Assembly (NCBI GenBank): GCA_905220665.1 | Contig: CAJNAR010000058.1 | Coordinates: 1-48,320 of the forward strand | Source of the DNA: Albugo candida | Taxonomy: Eukaryota; Oomycota; Peronosporomycetes; Albuginales; Albuginaceae | Direction: 5' to 3' | Length of the DNA: 48,320 nucleotides | Part shown: positions 1 through 10,185 of the stretch, in pieces | How positions within the stretch are numbered: the stretch's first letter is position 1 | How the letters are laid out: every line of letters starts with the position of its first letter | The notes under the pieces: generated by a model | What the model was told of the DNA's origin: nothing | What the model saw: the letters and a program-made list of their open reading frames with translations, nothing else | Database searches by the model: none | Translations under genes and position numbers: made by a program

Positions 1-220
1 ACGACTTGGCACCAATTGCATACATGAAACAGATGAATCAATGATTCCACGATACATGTGATAAAACATCCGATATTTGCTACTTTGATCAATCTCGTTC
101 CGTTTAGAATTGGAAAGCTGAAGCCATCGTGACAAAATACTCGCGTTATATGACTAAATTTACCAGACAAGCTGGACTATCTTTTTGATTGGAAATTGGT
201 ATTATCTAAGAATTCGTCCG

Positions 221-234
221 TTCGTAATGCGGGA
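221..234 (+). other. TTCG-N5-CGGGA motif, CENP-B-box-like but short
   Basis: TTCGTAATGCGGGA contains both conserved blocks of the mammalian CENP-B box core (TTCG, CGGG), but with a 5-base instead of a 7-base spacer. It is intact in most units. The CGGG block is broken in units 3, 4, 7 and 10 (gcgtgac) and in units 12 and 13 (gcgttac). Resemblance by chance is quite possible. Confidence 0.4.
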
Positions 235-418
235 CAAATTTAGAGCTTCTTCGTATTCCACAACTTCTTTACGTACTAGCTCATCTGTACTTGCTTGTTT
301 TCTGTATCCATATAGCTCGTACGCTTGCCTTCAAATTGGGTTGTATTCGCTATCTACCTAGCAATAAGCTGTACGTATGGTACTTCACACATCTGAAATG
401 CACATCACTGACAAAAAA

Positions 419-443
419 CGAGAAAGGTCACTCTCGCTTCGAG
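419..443. other. Two overlapping, mutually exclusive hairpins (reference copy)
   Basis: CGAGA (419-423) pairs with TCTCG (432-436) over an 8-base loop. CTCG (433-436) also pairs with CGAG (440-443) over CTT. They share 433-436, so only one can form at a time. The stems are intact in essentially all units, except that the AGCGAG variants change the base before the first stem. The same arms are retained in the diverged patch of unit 34. Confidence 0.7.
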
Positions 444-472
444 TCTATTGGGCTGCTTGGAAAAAATTTCCG

Positions 473-486
473 AAACTACGTAGTTT
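473..486. other. 14-bp perfect palindrome 1, central CpG (reference copy)
   Basis: AAACTACGTAGTTT is its own reverse complement; the next flanking pair (g/g) does not extend it. It is present in most units at offset 473-486. In units 2, 14, 15, 20, 25, 36, 44 and 45 the central ACGT reads ACAT, the change expected from deamination of a methylated CpG on the other strand. It could be a binding site for a dimeric protein or an exposed cruciform; neither is shown by sequence alone. Confidence 0.9.
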
Positions 487-571
487 GTGCAACGGCTTGC
501 TAGCTCGTATCTTAGTGGCAGCTACTAATTTTGTATGTTCAATCTATTTATCGTCGTCCTCAAGCATACAC

Positions 572-585
572 CTTGTGCACACAAG
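572..585. other. Palindrome 2, CA-centred form (reference copy)
   Basis: CTTGTG-CA-CACAAG has 6-bp arms around a CA. Its dyad lies 99 bp from that of palindrome 1. Most units carry this form; nine carry a CpG centre and are then fully symmetric. Confidence 0.9.
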
Positions 586-621
586 CTATGCTGTAACGAT
601 AGAGCTTATTACGTGGAAGAC

Positions 622-861
622 GTAAGTTCTTATGTTTTTCACACATTTATGATACATATGAGCTACAGAAATACACAAAACCGTATTTTCGATTGTGGTT
701 TCTAGTATAAGAACTGGGAACCATATAATAGTAAGGAGCAAGGATATCCATCCATGCTTGGTAGAAAGTATTGGACGGACTTTTGAATCTGATGGATATC
801 GTCGAAATTTTGATAAAAAAGGGTAGTGATGTCTGTAAAATGTGTCTGATACCTTTTGCAG
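622..861 (+). other. Possible intron-like interval bounded by GTAAGT and TTTTGCAG
   Basis: GTAAGT at 622-627 follows AAGAC, and CCTTTTGCAG ends at 861, giving a 240-bp interval with canonical boundaries that recurs in every complete unit. No exon with coding potential flanks it. The flanking 82-codon frame ends in the TAA inside GTAAGT. It may be chance or a relic of a transcribed ancestor. Confidence 0.2.
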
Positions 862-1018
862 CATTCAAGGCTAACTTGTGGAGATAATTCGTAACCAACG
901 ACACTCAGGGAGCTTAAATCCGGAATTCTTACAGTAGGTCCAAAGTTCACGGAACAGTTAATCTAAGCCTTTACAGACTACCGCATCTAATCTGCACATC
1001 CGTTATGTTGAATATCCA

Positions 1019-2036
1019 ACGACTTGGCACCAATTGCATACATGAAACAGACGAATCAATGATTCCACGATACATGTGATAAAACATCCGATATTTGCTA
1101 CTTTGATCAATCTCGTTCCGTTTAGAATTGGAAAGCTGAAGCCATCGTGACAAAATACTCGCGTTATATGACTAAATTTACCAGACAAGCTGGACTATCT
1201 TTTTGATTGGAAATTGGTATTATCTAAGAATTCGTCCGTTCGTAATGCGGGACAAATTTAGAGCTTCTTCGTATTCCACAACTTCTTTACGTACTAGCTC
1301 ATCTGTACTTGCTTGTTTTCTGTATCCATATAGCTCGTACGCTTGCCTTCAAATTGGGTTGTATTCGCTATCTACCTAGCAATAAGCTGTACGTATGGTA
1401 CTTCACACATCTGAAATGCACATCACTGACAAAAAACGAGAAAGGTCACTCTCGCTTCGAGTCTATTGGGCTGCTTGGAAAAAATTTCCGAAACTACATA
1501 GTTTGTGCAACGGCTTGCTAGCTCGTATCTTAGTGGCAGCTACTAATTTTGTATGTTCAATCTATTTATCGTCGTCCTCAAGCATACACCTTGTGCACAC
1601 AAGCTATGCTGTAACGATAGAGCTTATTACGTGGAAGACGTAAGTTCTTATGTTTTTCACACATTTATGATACATATGAGCTACAGAAATACACAAAACC
1701 GTATTTTCGATTGTGGTTTCTAGTATAAGAACTGGGAACCATATAATAGTAAGGAGCAAGGATATCCATCCATGCTTGGTAGAAAGTATTGGACGGACTT
1801 TTGAATCTGATGGATATCGTCGAAATTTTGATAAAAAAGGGTAGTGATGTCTGTGAAATGTGTCTGAAACCTTTTGCAGCATTCAACGGTAACTTGTGGA
1901 GATAATTCGTAACCAACGACACTCAGGGAGCTTAAATCCGGAATTCTTACAGTAGGTCCAAAGTTCACGGAACAGTTAATCTAAGCCTTTACAGACTACC
2001 GCATCTAATCTGCACATCCGTTATGTTGAATATCCA
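1019..2036 (+). repeat. Satellite unit 2 (type A)
   Basis: Differs from unit 1 at about six sites: cagaCgaa, cAtag at offset 480 (first palindrome broken), tctgtGaa, ctgaAacc and caaCgGta. Confidence 0.95.
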
Positions 2037-3055
2037 ACGACTTGGCACCAATTGCATACATGAAACAGACGAATCAATGATTCCCACGATACATGTGATA
2101 AAACATTCGATATTTGCTACTTTGATCAATCTCGTTCCGTTTAGAATTGGAAAGCTGAAGCCATCCTGACAAAATACTCGCGTTATATGACTAAATTTAC
2201 CAGACAAGCTGGACTATCTTTTTGATTGGAAATTGGTATTATCTAAGAATTCGTGCGTTCGTAATGCGTGACAAATTTAGAGCTTCTTCGTATTCCCCAA
2301 CTTCTTTACGTACTAGCTCATCTGTACTTGCTTGTTTTCTGTATCCATATAGCTCGTACGCTTGCCTTCAAATTGGGTTGTATTCGCTATCTACCTAGCA
2401 ATAAGCTGTACGTATGGTACTTCACGCATCTGAAATGCACATCACTGACGAATAACGAGAAAGGTCACTCTCGCTTCGAGTGTATTGGGCTGCTTGGAAA
2501 AAATCTCCGAAACTACGTAGTTTGTGCAACGGCTTGCTAGCTCGTATCTTAGTGGCAGCTACTAATTTTGTATGTTCAATCTATTTATCGTCGTCCTCAA
2601 GCATATACCTTGTGCGCACAAGCTATGCTGTAACGATAGAGCTTATTACGTGGAAGACGTAAGTTCTTATGTTTCTCACACATTTATGATACATATGAGC
2701 TACAGAAATACACAAAACCGTATTTTCGATTGTGGTTTCTAGTATAAGAACTGGGAACCATATAATAGTAAGGAGCAAGGATATCCATCCATGCTTGGTA
2801 GAAAGTATTGGACGGACTTTTGAATCTGGCGGATATTGTCGAAATTATGATAAAAAAGGGTAGTGATGTCTGTGAAATGTGTCTGAAACCTTTTGCAGCA
2901 TTCAAGGGTAACTTGTGGAGATAATTCGTAACCAACGACACTCAGGGAGCTTAAATACGGAATTCTTACAGTAGGTCCAAAGTTCACGGAACAGTTAATC
3001 TAAGCCTTATCAGACTACCGCATCTAATCTGCACATCCGTTATGTTGAATATCCA
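2037..3055 (+). repeat. Satellite unit 3 (type A)
   Basis: It has three C in gattcccac (length 1,019), cCtgac (129), cgtGcg (218), gcgTgac (232), ttcccc (260), acGaaTaac (413, 416), gtGtatt and ggcgga. It is the only zone 1 unit with the perfect second palindrome (2609-2622). Confidence 0.95.
2609..2622. other. Palindrome 2, perfect CpG-centred form in unit 3
   Basis: CTTGTGCGCACAAG is a perfect 14-bp palindrome. The same perfect form occurs in units 34, 37, 40, 41, 42, 44, 45 and 46. Beyond one mismatched pair (c/c), the next two flanking pairs also match. Confidence 0.9.
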
Positions 3056-4074
3056 ACGACTTGGCACCAATTGCATACATGAAACAGACGAATCAATGAT
3101 TCCACGATACATGTGATAAAACATCCGATATTTGCTACTTTGATCAATCTCGTTCCGTTTAGAATTGGAAAGCTGAAGCAATCGTGACAAAATACTCGCG
3201 TTATATGACTTAATTTACCTGACAAGCTGGACTATCTTTTTGATTGGAAAATTGGTCTTATCTAAGAATTCGTGCGTTCGTAATGCGTGACAAATTTAGA
3301 GCTTCTTCGTATTCCCCAACTTCTTTACGTACTAGCTCATCTGTACTTGCTTGTTTTCTGTATCCATATAGTTCGTACGCTTGCCTTCAAATTGGGTTGT
3401 ATTCGCTATCTACCTAGCAATAAGCTGTACGTATGGTACTTCACACATCTGAAATGCACATCACTGACAAAAAACGAGAAAGGTCACTCTCGCTTCGAGT
3501 CTATTGGGCTGCTTGGAAAAAATTTCCGAAACTACGTAGTTTGTGCAACGGCTTGCTAGCTCGTATCTTAGTGGCAGCTACTAATTTTGTATGTTCAATC
3601 TATTTATCGTCGTCCTCAAGCATACACCTTGTGCACACAAGCTATGCTGTAACGATAGAGCTTATTACGTGGAAGACGTAAGTTCTTATGTTTTTCACAC
3701 ATTTATGATACATATGAGCTACAGAAATACACAAAACCGTATTTTCGATTGTGGTTTCTAGTATAAGAACTGGGAACCATATAATAGTAAGGAGCAAGGA
3801 TATCCATCCATGCTTGGTAGAAAGTATTGGACGGACTTTTGAATCTGATGGATATCGTCGAAATTTTGATAAAAAAGGGTAGTGATGTCTGTGAAATGTG
3901 TCTGAAACCTTTTGCAGCATTCAACGGTAACTTGTGGAGATAATTCGTAACCAACGACACTTAGGGAGCTTAAATCCGGAATTCTTACAGTAGGTCCAAA
4001 GTTCACGGAACAGTTAATCTAAGCCTTTACAGACTACCGCATCTAATCTGCACATCCGTTATGTTGAATATCCA
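3056..4074 (+). repeat. Satellite unit 4 (type A, hybrid-looking)
   Basis: The front resembles unit 3 (cgtGcg, gcgTgac, ttcccc) and the rear resembles units 2, 6 and 9 (gtCtatt, aatttcc, gatgga, caaCgGta), so a switch lies between offsets about 260 and 416. Private states are gaagcAatc, gactTaa, acctgac and an extra A before attggtCtt. Confidence 0.95.
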
Positions 4075-5092
4075 ACGACTTGGCACCAATTGCATACATG
4101 AAACAGATGAATCAATGATTCCACGATACATGTGATAAAACATCCGATATTTGCTACTTTGATCAATCTCGTTCCGTTTAGAATTGGAAAGCTGAAGCCA
4201 TCGTGACAAAATACTCGCGTTATATGACTAAATTTACCAGACAAGCTGGACTATCTTTTTGATTGGAAATTGGTATTATCTAAGAATTCGTCCGTTCGTA
4301 ATGCGGGACAAATTTAGAGCTTCTTCGTATTCCACAACTTCTTTACGTACTAGCTCATCTGTACTTGCTTGTTTTCTGTATCCATATAGCTCGTACGCTT
4401 GCCTTCAAATTGGGTTGTATTCGCTATCTACCTAGCAATAAGCTGTACGTATGGTACTTCACACATCTGAAATGCACATCACTGACAAAAAACGAGAAAG
4501 GTCACTCTCGCTTCGAGTCTATTGGGCTGCTTGGAAAAAATTTCCGAAACTACGTAGTTTGTGCAACGGCTTGCTAGCTCGTATCTTAGTGGCAGCTACT
4601 AATTTTGTATGTTCAATCTATTTATCGTCGTCCTCAAGCATACACCTTGTGCACACAAGCTATGCTGTAACGATAGAGCTTATTACGTGGAAGACGTAAG
4701 TTCTTATGTTTTTCACACATTTATGATACATATGAGCTACAGAAATACACAAAACCGTATTTTCGATTGTGGTTTCTAGTATAAGAACTGGGAACCATAT
4801 AATAGTAAGGAGCAAGGATATCCATCCATGCTTGGTAGAAAGTATTGGACGGACTTTTGAATCTGATGGATATCGTCGAAATTTTGATAAAAAAGGGTAG
4901 TGATGTCTGTAAAATGTGTCTGATACCTTTTGCAGCATTCAAGGCTAACTTGTGGAGATAATTCGTAACCAACGACACTCAGGGAGCTTAAATCCGGAAT
5001 TCTTACAGTAGGTCCAAAGTTCACGGAACAGTTAATCTAAGCCTTTACAGACTACCGCATCTAATCTGCACATCCGTTATGTTGAATATCCA
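4075..5092 (+). repeat. Satellite unit 5 (copy of unit 1)
   Basis: No difference from unit 1 was seen by eye, including the cagaTgaa and caaggCta states that no other units carry. The spacing to unit 1 is 4,074 bp. Confidence 0.95.
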
Positions 5093-6110
5093 ACGACTTG
5101 GCACCAATTGCATACATGAAACAGACGAATCAATGATTCCACGATACATGTGATAAAACATCCGATATTTGCTACTTTGATCAATCTCGTTCCGTTTAGA
5201 ATTGGAAAGCTGAAGCCATCGTGACAAAATACTCGCGTTATATGACTAAATTTACCAGACAAGCTGGACTATCTTTTTGATTGGAAATTGGTATTATCTA
5301 AGAATTCGTCCGTTCGTAATGCGGGACAAATTTAGAGCTTCTTCGTATTCCACAACTTCTTTACGTACTAGCTCATCTGTACTTGCTTGTTTTCTGTATC
5401 CATATAGCTCGTACGCTTGCCTTCAAATTGGGTTGTATTCGCTATCTACCTAGCAATAAGCTGTACGTATGGTACTTCACACATCTGAAATGCACATCAC
5501 TGACAAAAAACGAGAAAGGTCACTCTCGCTTCGAGTCTATTGGGCTGCTTGGAAAAAATTTCCGAAACTACGTAGTTTGTGCAACGGCTTGCTAGCTCGT
5601 ATCTTAGTGGCAGCTACTAATTTTGTATGTTCAATCTATTTATCGTCGTCCTCAAGCATACACCTTGTGCACACAAGCTATGCTGTAACGATAGAGCTTA
5701 TTACGTGGAAGACGTAAGTTCTTATGTTTTTCACACATTTATGATACATATGAGCTACAGAAATACACAAAACCGTATTTTCGATTGTGGTTTCTAGTAT
5801 AAGAACTGGGAACCATATAATAGTAAGGAGCAAGGATATCCATCCATGCTTGGTAGAAAGTATTGGACGGACTTTTGAATCTGATGGATATCGTCGAAAT
5901 TTTGATAAAAAAGGGTAGTGATGTCTGTGAAATGTGTCTGAAACCTTTTGCAGCATTCAACGGTAACTTGTGGAGATAATTCGTAACCAACGACACTCAG
6001 GGAGCTTAAATCCGGAATTCTTACAGTAGGTCCAAAGTTCACGGAACAGTTAATCTAAGCCTTTACAGACTACCGCATCTAATCTGCACATCCGTTATGT
6101 TGAATATCCA
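5093..6110 (+). repeat. Satellite unit 6 (copy of unit 2)
   Basis: Matches unit 2 except that the first palindrome is intact (cGtag at offset 480). It also matches unit 9 except at offset 316. Confidence 0.95.
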
Positions 6111-7129
6111 ACGACTTGGCACCAATTGCATACATGAAACAGACGAATCAATGATTCCCACGATACATGTGATAAAACATCCGATATTTGCTACTTTGAT
6201 CAATCTCGTTCCGTTTAGAATTGGAAAGCTGAAGCCATCCTGACAAAATACTCGCGTTATATGACTAAATTTACCAGACAAGCTGGACTATCTTTTTGAT
6301 TGGAAATTGGTATTATCTAAGAATTCGTGCGTTCGTAATGCGTGACAAATTTAGAGCTTCTTCGTATTCCCCAACTTCTTTACGTACTAGCTCATCTGTA
6401 CTTGCTTGTTTTCTGTATCCATATAGCTCGTACGCTTGCCTTCAAATTGGGTTGTATTCGCTATCTACCTAGCAATAAGTTGTACGTATGGTACTTCACG
6501 CATCTGAAATGCACATCACTGACGAATAACGAGAAAGGTCACTCTCGCTTCGAGTGTATTGGGCTGCTTGGAAAAAATCTCCGAAACTACGTAGTTTGTG
6601 CAACGGCTTGCTAGCTCGTATCTTAGTGGCAGCTACTAATTTTGTATGTTCAATCTATTTATCGTCGTCCTCAAGCATACACCTTGTGCACACAAGCTAT
6701 GCTGTAACGATAGAGCTTATTACGTGGAAGACGTAAGTTCTTATGTTTTTCACACATTTATGATACATATGAGCTACAGAAATACACAAAACCGTATTTT
6801 CGATTGTGGTTTCTAGTATAAGAACTGGGAACCATATAATAGTAAGGAGCAAGGATATCCATCCATGCTTGGTAGAAAGTATTGGACGGACTTTTGAATC
6901 TGGCGGATACTGTCGAAATTATGATAAAAAAGGGTAGTGATGTCTGTAAAATGTGTCTGATACCTTTTGCAGCATTCAAGGGTAACTTGTGGAGATAATT
7001 CGTAACCAACGACACTCAGGGAGCTTAAATCCGGAATTCTTACAGTAGGTCCAAAGTTCACGGAACAGTTAATCTAAACCTTTACAGACTACCGCATCTA
7101 ATCTGCACATCCGTTATGTTGAATATCCA
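6111..7129 (+). repeat. Satellite unit 7 (type A)
   Basis: The front matches unit 3 (cCtgac, cgtGcg, gcgTgac, ttcccc, acGaaTaac). The rear differs: ggcgga-taCtg, tctgtAaaa, ctgaTacc, taaAcc (967). A private aagTtgtac lies near offset 370. Confidence 0.95.
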
Positions 7130-8148
7130 ACGACTTGGCACCAATTGCATACATGAAACAGACGAATCAATGATTCCCACGATACATGTAATAAAACATC
7201 CGATATTTGCTACTTTGATCATTCTCGTTCCGTTTAGAATTAGAAAGCTGAAGCCATCCTGACAAAATACTCGCGTTATATGACTAAATTTACCAGACAA
7301 GCACGACTATCTTTTTGATTGGAAATTGGTATTATCTAAGAATTCGTCCGTTCGTAATGCGGGAGAAATTTAGAGCTTCTTCGTATTCCACAACTTCTTT
7401 ACGTACTAGCTCATCTGTACTCGCTTGTTTTCTGTATCCATATAGTTCGTACGCTTGCCTTCAAATTGGGTTGTATTCGCTATCTACCTAGCAATAAGCT
7501 GTACGTATGGTACTTCACACATCTGAAATGCACATCACTGACAAAAAACGAGAATGGTCGCTCTCGCTTCGAGTGTATTGGGCTGCTTGGAAAAAATCTC
7601 CGAAACTACGTAGTTTGTGCAACGGCTTGCTAGCTCGTATCTTAGTGGCAGCTAGTAATTTTGTATGTTCAATCTATTTATCGTCGTCCTCAAGCATACA
7701 CCTTGTGCACACAAGCTATGCTGTAACGATAGAGCTTATTACGTGGAAGACGTAAGTTCTTATGTTTTTCACATATTTATGATACATATGAGCTACAGAA
7801 ATACATAAAACCGTATTTTCGATTGTGGTTTCTAGTATAAGAACTCGGAACCATATAATAGTAAGGAGAAAGGATATCCATCCATGCTTGGTAGAAAGTA
7901 TTGGACGGACTTTTGAATCTGACGGATATTGTCGAAATTTTGATAAAAAAGGGTAGTGATGTCTATGAAATGTGTCTGAAACCTTTTGCAGCATTCAAGG
8001 GTAACTTGTGGAGATAATTCGTAACCAACGACACTCAGGGAGCTTAAATCCGGAATTCTTACAGTACGTCCCAAGTTCACGGAACAGTTAATCTAAGCCT
8101 TTACAGACTACCGCATCTAATCTGCACATCCGTTATGTTGAATATCCA
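7130..8148 (+). repeat. Satellite unit 8 (type A, diverged class)
   Basis: It carries gtaataaaa (60), catTctcg (92), aattAg (112), gcacg (173), gggaG (235), actCg (292), aatggtcGc (425, 430), agctaGt (525), cacaTat (644), acaTaa (676), ctCgg (716), gagAaagg (739), tctAtgaa (835) and gtaCgtcCcaag. Unit 11 is the same, and units 17 and 27 are close. Confidence 0.95.
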
Positions 8149-9166
8149 ACGACTTGGCACCAATTGCATACATGAAACAGACGAATCAATGATTCCACGA
8201 TACATGTGATAAAACATCCGATATTTGCTACTTTGATCAATCTCGTTCCGTTTAGAATTGGAAAGCTGAAGCCATCGTGACAAAATACTCGCGTTATATG
8301 ACTAAATTTACCAGACAAGCTGGACTATCTTTTTGATTGGAAATTGGTATTATCTAAGAATTCGTCCGTTCGTAATGCGGGACAAATTTAGAGCTTCTTC
8401 GTATTCCACAACTTCTTTACGTACTAGCTCATCTGTACTTGCTTGTTTTCTGTATCCATATAGTTCGTACGCTTGCCTTCAAATTGGGTTGTATTCGCTA
8501 TCTACCTAGCAATAAGCTGTACGTATGGTACTTCACACATCTGAAATGCACATCACTGACAAAAAACGAGAAAGGTCACTCTCGCTTCGAGTCTATTGGG
8601 CTGCTTGGAAAAAATTTCCGAAACTACGTAGTTTGTGCAACGGCTTGCTAGCTCGTATCTTAGTGGCAGCTACTAATTTTGTATGTTCAATCTATTTATC
8701 GTCGTCCTCAAGCATACACCTTGTGCACACAAGCTATGCTGTAACGATAGAGCTTATTACGTGGAAGACGTAAGTTCTTATGTTTTTCACACATTTATGA
8801 TACATATGAGCTACAGAAATACACAAAACCGTATTTTCGATTGTGGTTTCTAGTATAAGAACTGGGAACCATATAATAGTAAGGAGCAAGGATATCCATC
8901 CATGCTTGGTAGAAAGTATTGGACGGACTTTTGAATCTGATGGATATCGTCGAAATTTTGATAAAAAAGGGTAGTGATGTCTGTGAAATGTGTCTGAAAC
9001 CTTTTGCAGCATTCAACGGTAACTTGTGGAGATAATTCGTAACCAACGACACTCAGGGAGCTTAAATCCGGAATTCTTACAGTAGGTCCAAAGTTCACGG
9101 AACAGTTAATCTAAGCCTTTACAGACTACCGCATCTAATCTGCACATCCGTTATGTTGAATATCCA
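8149..9166 (+). repeat. Satellite unit 9 (copy of unit 6)
   Basis: Differs from unit 6 only by gTtcg at offset 316 as far as I can see. It is the last unit with gtCtatt (445). Confidence 0.95.
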
Positions 9167-10185
9167 ACGACTTGGCACCAATTGCATACATGAAACAGAC
9201 GAATCAATGATTCCCACGATACATGTGATAAAACATCCGATATTTGCTACTTTGATCAATCTCGTTCCGTTTAGAATTGGAAAGCTGAAGCCATCCTGAC
9301 AAAATACTCGCGTTATATGACTAAATTTACCAGACAAGCTGGACTATCTTTTTGATTGGAAATTGGTATTATCTAAGAATTCGTGCGTTCGTAATGCGTG
9401 ACAAATTTAGAGCTTCTTCGTATTCCCCAACTTCTTTACGTACTAGCTCATCTGTACTTGCTTGTTTTCTGTATCCATATAGCTCGTACGCTTGCCTTCA
9501 AATTGGGTTGTATTCGCTATCTACCTAGCAATAAGCTGTACGTATGGTACTTCACGCATCTGAAATGCACATCACTGACGAATAACGAGAAAGGTCACTC
9601 TCGCTTCGAGTGTATTGGGCTGCTTGGAAAAAATCTCCGAAACTACGTAGTTTGTGCAACGGCTTGCTAGCTCGTATCTTAGTGGCAGCTACTAATTTTG
9701 TATGTTCAATCTATTTATCGTCGTCCTCAAGCATATACCTTGTGCACACAAGCTATGCTGTAACGATAGAGCTTATTACGTGGAAGACGTAAGTTCTTAT
9801 GTTTTTCACACATTTATGATACATATGAGCTACAGAAATACATAAAACCGTATTTTCGATTGTGGTTTCTAGTATAAGAACTGGGAACCATATAATAGTA
9901 AGGAGCAAGGATATCCATCCATGCTTGGTAGAAAGTATTGGACGGACTTTTGAATCTGGCGGATACTGTCGAAATTATGATAAAAAAGGGTAGTGATGTC
10001 TGTAAAATGTGTCTGATACCTTTTGCAGCATTCAAGGGTAACTTGTGGAGATAATTCGTAACCAACGACACTCAGGGAGCTTAAATCCGGAATTCTTACA
10101 GTAGGTCCAAAGTTCACGGAACAGTTAATCTAAACCTTTACAGACTACCGCATCTAATCTGCACATCCGTTATGTTGAATATCCA
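9167..10185 (+). repeat. Satellite unit 10 (copy of unit 7)
   Basis: Differs from unit 7 at about three sites: aagCtgtac, gcataTacc (569) and acaTaa (676). Confidence 0.95.

Larger units (their letters stand above)
210..928. other. Two EcoRI sites per unit (reference copy)
   Basis: GAATTC occurs at 210-215 and 923-928, 713 bp apart, with 305 bp to the next unit's first site. The pair is conserved in nearly all units (the second is lost in unit 43). EcoRI digestion should therefore give 0.71- and 0.31-kb bands from this array, useful for recognising the family in old restriction-satellite literature. Confidence 0.85.
1..1018 (+). repeat. Satellite unit 1 (reference, type A)
   Basis: Used as the coordinate reference. 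Private to units 1 and 5: cagaTgaa (offset 34; also in unit 5), tctgtAaaa (837), ctgaTacc (850) and caaggCta (871). The unit carries a perfect first palindrome (473-486) and the CA form of the second (572-585). Confidence 0.95.

Noticed and set aside
430..446. CTCGCTTCG shared with the 5' stem of U6 snRNA
   Set aside because: Only nine bases match, and there is no ACAGAGA box or other U6 segment downstream.
724..756. TATAAT, AAGGAG and ATG in order, like a bacterial promoter and ribosome binding site
   Set aside because: The AAGGAG-to-ATG distance is about 15 bases, the frame after the ATG stops after about ten codons, and the array is of eukaryotic satellite type.
586..950. Recurring minus-strand ORFs of 82-92 codons (and plus-strand ORFs of 60-82 codons near 291-625)
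   Set aside because: They overlap in several frames, have no recognisable domain or start context, rotate frame between units because 1,018 is not divisible by three, and are freely broken or fused by one-base indels. They recur only because the satellite recurs.
7183..7196. AATAAA polyadenylation-like signal created by G60A in units 8, 11, 17 and 27
   Set aside because: One substitution in an A-rich context, restricted to one unit class, with no gene or downstream element to terminate.
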